NCBI GenBank assembly: GCA_973895155.1
Contig: OZ316891.1
Coordinates: forward strand, 12,276,001-12,340,000
Length of the DNA: 64,000 bases
From: Marsupella aquatica
Taxonomy: Eukaryota > Marchantiophyta
Reading direction: 5' to 3'
Positions 49,331 through 60,401 of the stretch are shown here, piece by piece; positions within the stretch are counted from its first letter, which is position 1; each line of letters opens with the position of its first letter. Position numbers and translations under genes: made by a program. The notes beneath the pieces are model-generated. The model worked only from the letters and a program-made list of their open reading frames with translations. It made no database searches and was not told where the DNA came from.

Positions 49331-49779
49331 ACCCTCCGTTTTAACCGCTCCAACAAGGGAACGACCCCCTATGAGCCCTGTTGTATTGTGCAAGGAATAT
49401 TCTGAAAAAATAGAGAGCATGTTTTTGGCCGGTAGTCAAAGATTCCAAGGTCCGAATGGTAACTTTTTTGGATTTTTTTTTGGCGAGGTCATAGACACTT
49501 AAGTTAGCAACACGACGCACCAACCAAATCATGATTCCAACAACAGGTGGTACTTGGCATTTTGGTTATTCCCTAAGGTGGTCAAAATGGGGGAGTTTCC
49601 CAAGGTTTTACCCACCCCGATCAAAATTTGAATAACTTTTTTGTTGGATTTTGGTTTTGATTTTTCTTTTTAGTGTTGGACCCCTAGCTTCATGGGCTAC
49701 ACGGCGGTGTTGAGATTTGAGTTTTTTGAGAAGTTGCAAAAAATGATATTTTTTCATGATTTTCTCACATGAGTGACTG

Positions 49780-52700
49780 GGAGGAGATTGAGAGAATCAA
49801 TGTTGGTGAAGCTTCAGATTTGCGTTGGTAAAACATAGTATTTGAGGAAGAGCTTGTACCATTTGAGGAGGAAGGAGTGTCACCGGTACGATCATCGGTG
49901 TAGCGAGTAGAGGTTGAGGCTCAAATAGGGGATTGAACAAGATTTAGGATCACTTGGATAAATTTGACATCCTAGCTGTTGACTTGTCTAATCTTGGTAA
50001 AGGCATTGAAGAAGAGGACAAGGCCTTGCTTCTTTTCAGCTCTTTACCCCCATCTTATCAGGGTTTGAAGCAGGTTTTCTTGTATCTACCTGAAGTTTAT
50101 TTCATATAATGAGGTGGTAAGCTCGTTGCTGTCAGATGATGCACAAAAGAAATTGGGTCAAGCCTAAACACCATCTTCATCCGATACTATGTTGAATGTG
50201 AACCGTGGGAGGTCTACGCAATGGACGAATGGAGAAAATAGGTTTAGATCTAAGTCAAGGGAGATATCTAAATCTAGAGGGACATCACAAGAGAAGAAGT
50301 CTCTCGCATGTTGGAGATGTGGCAAGCCTAGCACATAAAGAGGGATTATTGGGTAAAGGAGTTTACCGCATCAGCTAATGCGACATCAAGCGCACATAAG
50401 GTAGATTTACTCGATGATGACATTTTATGATGCCGAGGTTTTTCTCTCAACATAGTGTCACATCCAGGTGATGATGACTGAATACTAGATTTAGTGCATG
50501 TACCTTTCACATTTGCTATAGGAGAGATTTTTTTTGTTCTTACATGGTTTCCAACAATTCAGTGTTGATGGGAAATGAAATCTCATGTCAATTGGTTGGA
50601 CTTGGATCTGTGAGATTTCAGATGTTTGATGGTGTTGTGAGAACATTGAGGAATGTGAGACATATTCCCAGCATGATGAAAAATCTAATTTCACTTGGAG
50701 TACTAGAAGCAAATGACCATCGGTGGAGTTCTACTAAATAATGGTGTTCTTTAGGTTTCAACTAGTACTAAAGTTGTGTTGAAGGGAAAGAGGCATAAAA
50801 ATCTATACATTTTGGAGGGCAATATAGTCTATGATGAAGCCAATATAATCTTATCTCATGAGGAGACGGCCCGACTATGACACTTCAGATTGGGTCACAT
50901 GAGCGAAAAAGGTTTGGTTGTTCTTCAGAAAAAGAGATTACTTTCTAATTTGCAATCTTGTAAGTTGAAATTCTATGAGCATTGTGTGCTTGGAAAGCAA
51001 CAAAGAAAATTCTTTGGAGTTGGAACTCACACCAACAATGAGGTACTTGAGTATGTACATAGTGATGTGTGGGGACTAGCCCATACTCCCTGACATTCTA
51101 GAAGAGTTTACTATGTCACGTTCATTGATGATTACTCAAGGTATGTGTTCACGAATATACTTTCTACACAATAAGTCTAATGTTTTTGCCACTTTTAAGG
51201 AGTGGAGCCCAAGTTAAGAATCAGACTGGTAACAATGTGAGATATCTTTGATCGGATAATAGTGGTGAATACAGTTCTGGTGAATTTGGAACGTATTGTA
51301 AGGAGCACAAGATTACACGCCATCTCACACCAAGTTATACTCCTCAGCAAAATGGTGTTTCTGAGAGGCTCAATCAAATACTATTGGAGTGCTCAAGGAG
51401 TATGTTGAGCCAATCATGCTTATCACATGAATTTTGGGCAGAAGCTGTCAACACTACAACTTACTTGGTAAAAATTTCTCCATCCAGTGCAATTGGATTC
51501 AAGACGTCATTTGAAATGAGGTACGGACATTAAGCAAATTATTCACATCTGAGGGTTTTTGGATGTGATGTTTATGTGCTTACACCTTCCCAGCTTTGGT
51601 CTAAGTTGGAGTCCAAGCTGAGGAAGTGCATTTTCCTTGGATATCATAAAGGTGTAAAAGATTATAGGTTATGGGATCCAGTAACCTCTAAGTTAATTGT
51701 CAGATATTTCCTTTAATGAATCTAGATCATCAAAGGAGGGGGAGAGTTTTCAGGGCTCCCATACTGACAAGAGAAAATCTCCTATCCCGGACCCAGTTGG
51801 GGGGGGGGAGATAAATTATGATGATGTTCATGATAGGAGAGAAAGAGATGCTCCGGGTATGGAGCTAGTTCCTGTGATGGAACAAGAGAAGCAGATTGAT
51901 GTTACAATGGGCAGGGCAATGGGCAGATTCATCTAACTAGATGATGTTGATATTACGCCTGACGATGATCATATGGCTTTGATCTTGGAAGAAGGAGAGC
52001 CTTCTTCATATCACGAGGCAAAAGCTTCAAAGCATAAGCAAGAGTGGACTGCAACAATGCAAATGGAGATGCAGTCACTGAAGGACAACAAGACTTGGGA
52101 GTTGGTCAAGCTTCCTAAAGGCCAACAAGTGGTGGACAACAAGTGGATTTACAAGCTGAAGGATTAGTCCACGGGAGGTGGATCAAAGGTCTACAAGGCT
52201 AGGTTGGTAGCCAAGGGATTCACACAAGAAAAAAATGTGGATTACAATGAGGTCTTCTCACCAGATGCTAAGTACTCTACAATACAACTATTGTGTGTAC
52301 TTGTTGTTTTAATTGGTCTACTGCTAGAGTAGATGGATGTTGACAAAGCTTTTCTCTATGACACCTTGGAAGAGGTCATCTTCATGAGATAGCCGCTAGG
52401 TTCTGTGAAAAAAGGGCAAGAGGCTTTGGATTGTAGATTGCTGAGATCAGCTTTTTGTCCGATGGATGAGACAGAGAAGGGGTTGATATCAAAGGTTCCT
52501 TATGACAAGGCAGTGGGGAGTCTCATATATTTGATGACCTGTGCTATATCTGATCTTGTCGTGGCTATGGGCAAGGTGAGCAGGTACAAATCAAATCCAA
52601 GGAAGGTACACTAGGAAGTAGTGAAGTTGATTTTTTTGTACTTAAAGGGTACCGTGGATCATGGTCTTTTGTATGATGCACATGTTGATAATGTGAGATC

Positions 52701-53095
52701 ATTGATGGGATATGTAGATGCTGACTATGCACAAGATCTGGATCGTAAGAGGTCAACAATTGGGTATGTGTTCACACTTTTGGATGCATAAGTTGGAGGT
52801 ATACTTTGCAAAAGTGTATTGCTCAGTTCACTACAAAAGCTGAGTATGTTGCAGCAACCAAAGCAGCAAAGGAAGCTATTTGGTTGGATAAACTTATCAC
52901 TTAGATGGGATTGCCACAAGGGAATGTGAAGCTCCATTGTGATAGTCAAAGTGCTCTTCACCTTGCTGTGAACCAAGTGATGGATAACAGAGTGAAGCAC
53001 ATCAACGTCAGGTACCATTTTATCAGACAGACTATATCTAATAATCAATTTGAGTCAAGATTGGCGGTAAACTCAACCCAACATTTACCAAAGTG
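49780..53095 (+). pseudogene. copia gag-pol remnant, multiply disrupted
   Basis: Recognisable pieces in order: UBN2 gag (FSSLPPSYQGLKQ, ~49950-50100); a decayed zinc knuckle (CWRCGKPS, ~50310); the end of the protease region with VRHIPSMMKNLISLG (~50655-50700); pre-integrase HFRLGHMSEKGL (50881 on); integrase core with HSDVWG (~51057) and TPSYTPQQNG (~51330); RT start (51973-52400) with VDNKWIYKLK and ARLVAKGFTQ; RNase H with YVDADYAQD (~52710) and DSQSALHLA (~52940). In-frame stops interrupt many parts. The RT palm carrying YVDD appears to be deleted near 52400-52450, where RT sequence jumps to the end-of-RT motif (KAVGSLIYLM). The copy is therefore inactive. Confidence 0.92.
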
Positions 53096-53362
53096 ATTTC
53101 TTTGGAGAGTTTCTCAAGACACTGTGCTACTTTGCAGGTTTTACAATTGAAGCACAAGTAGATCTACTTAGTAGTTTTTTGTGACTTATTGTATATGGAT
53201 TTCTTGATCCTGTTAGGCTACGACTTAATTCTAGTTAGCCCTTAGTTAACCCATGGTGGTTTTAGGGGGAGACCTATTTAGGTGATTGTCTAGAATTTCC
53301 CGCTGAGGATACCATATGGTAGCAATTAGTCCAGTCCCCAAGACTAGAGTCAAGGGGGAGTT

Positions 53363-53653
53363 TGTTGAGTATTGCTGTTAGTCTTGTGACTCTAGAGCTA
53401 ACCGCAGTTAGGCTAACTCAGGTTAAGACTTAGCTTAGGTTAGCAATGATGCATGCTGTATATAACCAGGGTGATGCCAGCCCCTGGTGGATCTTCAGTT
53501 CATTGTTGGAGTTCGGCAAGAGGAAAGTAAAGGTCTCTTGCTTTCCCATGGACGTAGCCTTAGTCGTGGGGTGAATCACGTACTCATTGTGTCGACTAAT
53601 TTGTATGGTGTTCACATGTGCATGGTGTCTTGGGATAAAGATTATCCCCAACA
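53363..53653 (+). repeat. 3' LTR of the plus-strand copia element
   Basis: 291 bp, about 92-93% identical to the 5' LTR, preceded by the polypurine tract. Confidence 0.95.
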
Positions 53654-53658
53654 CAAAG

Positions 53659-56600
53659 GAGGTGTTGGGTTACATTAACTCTTGATTGCAGGTTATGCAT
53701 TAAACCTAACTTTAATCAAGTCCTCTTAGCACGGTTGCAGATGAAATTCTCCTCCTACATTATACACTTAGAAAATAGATCCTTGGCAGAAACTCTCCAT
53801 TTCACCAAAAGAGTACATGTTCAAAGCTCTGATGGGTGTTTTTGGTCTGTCAGCTTGCCCAGCCCTCTGGTGCTTTGCACTATCTGTTCCCTTTGCGTGG
53901 ACAGCTTTTGTCTCCTTACGTGGTTTTGACAGGCCCTTGCATCCTTTTCTTTTTCAAAAAACAAAAACAAAAAATGGAGAATTTCAAGATCTCAAGTGAC
54001 TGGTGGGGATGACATCCATCATCTAAGAATCAATTAAGTTATTGGACTCATGGCCTCATGTCATCACTTTGTGAGGTGGCTGACCCTGATTTACTCCAGC
54101 CAAAGGTGAATAATGGTGATCCGGGGGTCGTTTGGGCTGTTTGGCAGTTCCCACAGTTGTGGCTCTTGATTGACATGTGGTCTGGTCCTTTGGATCTGCT
54201 TTCTTTGGTGCCCCACTGGTCTTTACTGCAATAACCATTGCATTGCATTGGGTGCATTGTCACTCTTTAAAATTGAAAAAGAGTAAAAGATTGAATTCTT
54301 CATCAAAGCCAGCCATTTCAGTACAGCAAACAGACACGGGCATGAACTTGTCTGCCAGCACAGATTCCCCATCCAGAGTCTCACCTCTCAGTTGTGACGA
54401 CAAGATCGAAGATCACTTCAGGACAGCAGCTACTTTACAAGCATTTTCTCTGCTAGTTGTACATCAACGTCATATCACTTGAGTGTAAATATGCAGAAAA
54501 GATGTACTGCAAAACTGAGAGCATTCATCCTCGGTTCCCAAGGAATTCCATTCCTTGACGCTTCAGCAAGCCACTTTTCTGATATGCATTCAACATGAAA
54601 GCATAGACCACTCCAGAAAATATTGCACAATAATGGTTGCACATGCAAATATATGATATATTGCTCCCAATCATACAAGTCAATGATATTGATGTACTAC
54701 CACTCTGCCTGGTTGAATCAATCAATGCACTTGCTGCCTATTGAAAATCAAAGCCTCCCATAACGGATGAGATGGCATGTTTGAGAGGAGCCAGGAATTT
54801 GATTCAACGCTGAATTTCTACAGTTTCTATTCCAAAATTCAGAGTAGCCAACCTTTGATTAAGGTTAAATGTCTGCATCCTTCTATGTCAGAAATTTGAT
54901 TCATATGTGATTAAATGTTCAAGTTTATTGGGTTGTGAAAATCTATGGTACCATCTTGTCCATGTAGAGGACCATATGGGGCTTTGTTTTCCAAGAATTA
55001 TGTTCTCCTGGTTTCACTTTTTAATTCAAAAAACAATGTACAGGCTATCGTGCAAAGTGAGATGACATTACCTACTAAGAAACGCAGACAAGTAATTCAC
55101 AAGCCACTACACAACAAAATCATCCATGACAAACGTGCCAGCTACTATTTTGTTTTAATGCAAAACCTTCCTTGTTATTCTCTCCAGGGCATTTTTTGGA
55201 GCTAAGAAAATGTGTCGGTGAACTTCTAGGAGACTGTGTTGATTAACTTGTTGAGTGTGCAAGGGGAACATTCCAAAGGCTGGAAGTTCATCCAGACTTT
55301 GGTTTTCACCTTTACATTTTCCGGATTCCATTGGAGTATCTACTGCATGGTGAAGTGCACTGTCACAAGGGAATGATGAGAAGGATGAATGTAAAGCACA
55401 ATCATCAATGCAAACACGTACAGCACATTAACTCGCTTTCATAAACACATACTATGCCATAAGCACATTGGTTGTACGGTGTTGACGTTGTGTTGGAGTA
55501 TAATAATCAGTCACAACTAAAAAACTCCACTTTTATTTCACGCTGATCCCATGCGGGCATGAGGCCATGACCCTAAACTTTATACTGGTATTTTATCAGT
55601 CGCCACGCCCACGCAAACTGAGTGGGGCAAACTCATCCTTGGGATTGCAAATCTGCTAGGTCTGAAAGGCTGTAACACTGAAGACCTAATGGCCCACTGG
55701 TCATCATGACTCCACAAATCTATGGTGGCATTTGACCTTTGATCTTCTCACAAATAAATTGAAGTTTTTTTCTCCCATTATGACTACGACATTCTAATGT
55801 GGAGGAGAGTAGACGAGTAGTGACTTGGTAGTGCGAAATTTGGGGAGTACATTAAGATAGTCATGACATTTAATGGGAAGTGCTTATATAGTACTTTAGA
55901 TGTCGGGATGACTTCAGAGTCTGTACTAGACAAACTAATACACTATACCAAGGGTTCTGACCTTGAAGGAATCTTGACTCGAAGGACACTTGTAAGCATC
56001 CGCAAAAGGGAGCAGGTTGCCAGACACCAAAGAACACACTCATATATAGTAGTGCCAACTAACTAAATTGTGGCTTGCCAAGACTAGGGGCACTTGTGAC
56101 TTTTCTCACCAAAACAAACCACTGGGACAATTCCTATTTCAAACATAGACTCCACACCCAAAATCTCTTGAAATAAACCTCAATAAATATAAATTCCTTG
56201 AATGAAGTAGCCAACGTTAGGAAATGTTTGGATCACCTGGGCGTGGTCTAATTCTAGAAAAAAATATCACTCCATCTCAGCAGCTACTTGGGCCACTACT
56301 TGCCACATAGGATCAGTAGATACCATACCTGAATACCCCCCCAAGTTATTGTAAAGTTATCTGTAGCGGTGTCCCCCCATTATAGTGTACACATTTAATT
56401 TTAAACAATGAAAAAGACATTGGCCCAACGTCTTGTACAGCCACCCTAAGGGCCAAAAGTCAGTTGTCTGGTTGGCCTCAATATTTTCTCTTTGTTCTGT
56501 ATTTGCTCTTTGGGTATGTGTCCTTAATCCCCTGCTGGTTTTCACCACGGGTGGCCTGAACTGTATTTGGCGAACCTTGGCGTTCTTTAAAAAACCTAAC

Positions 56601-57363
56601 GGCCAAGCAAACAATCAACACCAAAGTAACCATTAGACTAAGGGGAGGATGGAGGTACAGTCAACAAAATGAGGAAACGAGGTCATATAATGGATCGTGT
56701 TGGTAGACAGATTAGAACAGTGAGACGGTGTCTATGGTTTACAAGCTCACAGTTGTGGTCCTCCGGGCCAGGCTGTGTGCATCAGTTGTTATGTACTCAG
56801 TATATCCTAAGGAATCATACAAAACAGCACAGGACATTTTCTCGTCCAAAGGATGGAGGTTTTTGCTACGAGGGAGAGAGAAGAAAAGGGGGGTACCTAG
56901 AAAGAATGGGAGGAGAAAGAAGAGAGGAATCATGATACCCTCCCTACCTCAGCAATTCAGCAGAACCACGGTAGTTCCACCTCACTTTGGAGAAAAGTTT
57001 GTTTTTCTCAGGACTGGGAAGACAATCTTAATGAAGCAATAAAGCCAATAAAGTTCCTGCATATTCGTTGGGCAAAACCAAACGTGGGTGAAAGCCATAC
57101 TTGAAGACACATATGCATCCACAACCTCATTAGTAAAGGGGAAAAACCTAGAAATGAAAAGGATGCTGCTAGCGGAAGCTATGAATGAATATGATTGAGT
57201 CGATGCTTTCGTTTCTTTATAGGCACTTTCCATTGTGATGCAGGAAGCCCATTCATATAATTATGAACCATCTCCAATAATATGTCCAAGTATCAATGCT
57301 GCTGCTTCAAAAGCCAGCCGTCCATCTTTCTTAGCATTCAATGATTGACTGATCCTCCTAAAT
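53659..57363. other. Intergenic region, no supported gene
   Basis: Only short unsupported frames. No RNA gene or strong repeat seen. Confidence 0.4.
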
Positions 57364-57557
57364 GGTGAACTCACTCTACGTAGACATAACCCTTTTCAGC
57401 AGAGAATATGAATCATCTGATCTTAGTCAAAAAATCTTGAGCTATTTTCCACTTGGAAGGGGTGAACTCACTTTAGGTAGACATAACCCTTTTCAGCTTA
57501 CGTTATAAATCATCTGATCTTAGTAAAAACATCTTGAGCTATTTTCCACTTGGAAGC
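57364..57557 (+). repeat. ~97-bp tandem duplication
   Basis: GGTGAACTCACTCTACGTAG...CACTTGGAAG is repeated from 57460 with about a dozen differences. The longest shared word is CTTGAGCTATTTTCCACTTG. Confidence 0.85.
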
Positions 57558-59059
57558 TTTCATGATAACAAATTCCAGTAGATTCTTGGCTTATTCATAG
57601 TATCGTATCGTCCCTATAAACACAGCTCGTTTTGGAGAGCTGAGGTAAACTTTTGACATGTTGACTACAGTAGTTTTTTCAAATCAAACTAATAATTTGC
57701 AATCTAAAGTTACACTCTTGGAGCCTATGGTCTAGAGTAAAGCCTCTATATAGTGATTCTGGATAGTGACAAGTTGCAGGGGGAGACAACAAGTGCGTAA
57801 AACAAAGCCTGGGCAAAGCAGGCCAGTCCACACAGTAGCTCACGAATTTTAGCAATAGTAACTCTTATAACTATGGGGGAGGGATTCCCACAGTATTCCA
57901 TCATGTGCTCCGTAAAGAAAAGCATTTTCCATCATTTGCTCTTGATGAGAAGTTGAGATTGTACATCAACATGTGAGGAGAATAACAAATTGAACTTCAA
58001 TCTCTACGGTGTGTGGCTCGTTGAGCGAAATTGTGTTCTGGAAGTACTGTACCTTATCCTTTGCCAAATCGGCACTTCAGCTGGTCCATCGTCTTCTGTA
58101 TGTGGGTTGTGCGGTGGTTATGGTTTAGAACCTCCTTAATAAGTGCATGCAATTTGTCCTGGTTGCCGTAGTTGTCCCAGATTGATTGATTGATTGATTT
58201 CTGGGAGAGTCAAAAGGCTTTCTCCCTAAAGAAAACGAATCAATTTCATCATATTGACATATTTACATACTTTCCATGAATGTGTACTATCTTTGACACT
58301 GTGTGTGTCTTCCTTGAGAGGGACCACCGCCCAAAATAATTCCAACCTCATTATACTTGTAGGTAAAGCTTGCCTTCAAAACCGAACGAATTTGAAAATA
58401 ACTGTGGCTCCTAATCTGATTGTCCCTACCAGATATGGACATTAGGATAAGATGCACACAACAAGCGCCCCCCCCCCCCCCCCCCCCTGACCGGCTCAAT
58501 CCTACATCTCCTTCCAACCTTTCATGGTCAACAAAGTATACAGCAGTCACTACCTATTGTCCCACCAGAGCCTTGAATAATTCTTCCCACTTTCCATGCA
58601 ATTCTCGTCGAGTTCCCTTTATGCAATGAAATCTTCATTTTAAAGCTTCCTAGATGAGATTGTCCATGCTAATTTCTTAGATGTTAGATCATCATGGGAC
58701 TGTTTCAATGGGGCAAAAGATGGCCTAGGGGAAAGATTGCAAGCAAAGGTGGGAGGAAATGTGCAAGTTGGATGAATGGCAAGCCAAGAATAAAGAAAAG
58801 CCCATGTTGTGCGTGTGAATATGGGCACTGTGGAAGATTGCAAGCAGAAACTAGGTCTGAAAGAAAATGTAGGAGTGAGCTGGTCAGGCATGACATTGCA
58901 AAAGGTGTTGATATTACATAAGTGTTCTGATTGGACTGCATGGCCACTATTACAAAAGATGTCGATGTTACAGAAGTGATTCTATCAAGTACCCATGCAT
59001 GCTCGGAGTCCATATTGTACCTTTCTGGCAAATGCCCACACCTTGGACAGATTTTCCAG
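57558..59059. other. Intergenic region with simple repeats
   Basis: Contains a (GATT)n run at about 58178-58199 and a poly-C run at 58468-58487. A frame on each strand at 58640-58921 has no recognised domain. Confidence 0.4.
58468..58487 (+). repeat. Poly-C run (~20 nt)
   Basis: An uninterrupted run of about 20 C residues. The exact length should be treated with caution. Confidence 0.85.
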
Positions 59060-59545
59060 ATTATGACAACTTGATTGTTCTTTTTATATCACCAAATGTT
59101 GTTCCTTCTATGTAGCTGGATGCTGCTTCTTGTTGTGTAGTTATTGGGATGCCATGTTGCTAGTGTAGAATATAGTTGGTGCAAATTGCAGGTGAAGGTG
59201 CACATGTCCCCACTTTGAACAGATTTTCCATACCATGATAAACCTGATTCTTATTCTGTATCACCAAGTATAATGTATAGTTCCTTCTATGCAGCTGGCT
59301 GCTTAGTTATATCATTGAGTATAGTGTATTAGTGTCTTCTCTCTAAGTAACTGTTTGGTGAGAATAGTGTACAGTTCCTTCATGATAAATTTGATTGTTC
59401 TTTATAATCACTGAGTATATAGTGTATAGTTCCTTCTATGTAGCTGGAGGCTCCTTTATATAATTGTATGTAGTGTATAGTTCTTGCTGTTTTTTTATGT
59501 GCACATTATTATCACTAGTGTATAGTTCCTTCTATGTAGCTTGAT
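59060..59545 (+). repeat. Degenerate minisatellite with core AGTTCCTTCTATGTAGCTGG
   Basis: The core recurs at about 59100, 59280, 59425 and 59525, with truncated copies between. Units also share TTGATTGTTCTTTATAATCAC upstream of the core. Unit length varies because of internal deletions. Confidence 0.8.
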
Positions 59546-60401
59546 GCTTTAACGGGTATGGACTGTAGGAGAGTTAGGGCTAGAGGGGGAAGTTATTACT
59601 TATATAAGAGCCATTTGTCTACAGAAGATAACAAGGACTTGTTAAAATTTGACATCAGGGAATGGATGGATATCAAGTCAGCCCCATACTACTAAAATCA
59701 TCCATCTTGCTAATGCATTAGGATCTGAGGGTCTGTCCACAAGCTAAATCAATGGAAGGGCATTGAAGAGGTTGAATATTGTTGAAGAGGTTGAATATTG
59801 TTGATTTCAAGCGTAAATTATTCACCTTGATGTGAGATACCTCATTGTTATGAAAAGGAATCCAAGTGCAAAATTGAACCTCATCTGTCCATTTTGGAAA
59901 CTCTTAGTCACTTCAAAGTGTTGAATGATACCAATATATGGGTCCAGCTTAATCCTCTCAGGTAAATCACATTGCCAAAGGTGCATTCAAAGGAGTTGTG
60001 CCCTGTAAACAAGACATTACTATACTCATAAGAACAGAGTCCACTAACTAAGCTTTATTGCTAGTCTGATTCTTGCTCGACTATGTTGTCCAAAATGAGC
60101 AGTTCACCTTCTCAACTTGCCTTCTGTAGCAGAATTATTTTTGGACACAACCATTTTTTTCTGGACACATGCATATTCTTGGGAGTTGTTATGTTCACCA
60201 GCAACTTTTCAGTGAAGCCCTGTTGGAAGAATGGCTGTAAGTGGAGGACCTTATTGTCTGCTTGATTGTCTGGGACAGGCCTGACTCATTCTGATATATG
60301 CCAAAATAAAGCTAAAGCAACAAAACTCAGAGACTGAAAATTTCCCTCATGTGGAAAGCAAAAACTTTCATTCGCCCGTCACCGTACTCGTGGCCGTCTC
60401 A
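59546..60401. other. 3' flank of the UPF0193-family gene
   Basis: Probably contains the 3' UTR of the minus-strand gene. A 19-bp unit (GAAGAGGTTGAATATTGTT) is duplicated near 59766-59803. Confidence 0.4.

Larger units (their letters stand above)
47767..53653 (+). mobile_element. Ty1/copia LTR retrotransposon, 5887 bp, with CAAAG target duplication, degenerate
   Basis: LTRs at 47767-48058 and 53363-53653 both begin TGTTGAGTATTGCT and end CCCCAACA. Five-base flanks CAAAG (47762-47766 and 53654-53658) are the target duplication. TGGTATCAGAGC (48061-48072) two bases past the 5' LTR is the canonical initiator-Met primer-binding site, and CAAGGGGGAGTT (53351-53362) is the polypurine tract. The LTRs differ at about 20 sites plus small indels (roughly 92-93% identity), so the insertion is clearly older than the one at 37883. 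Internal coding sequence is decayed. Confidence 0.95.

Noticed and set aside
58640-58921. Paired frames around 58.7 kb, the plus one Cys/Lys-rich
   Set aside because: No recognisable zinc-binding pattern or splice support, and the opposite strand is equally open.
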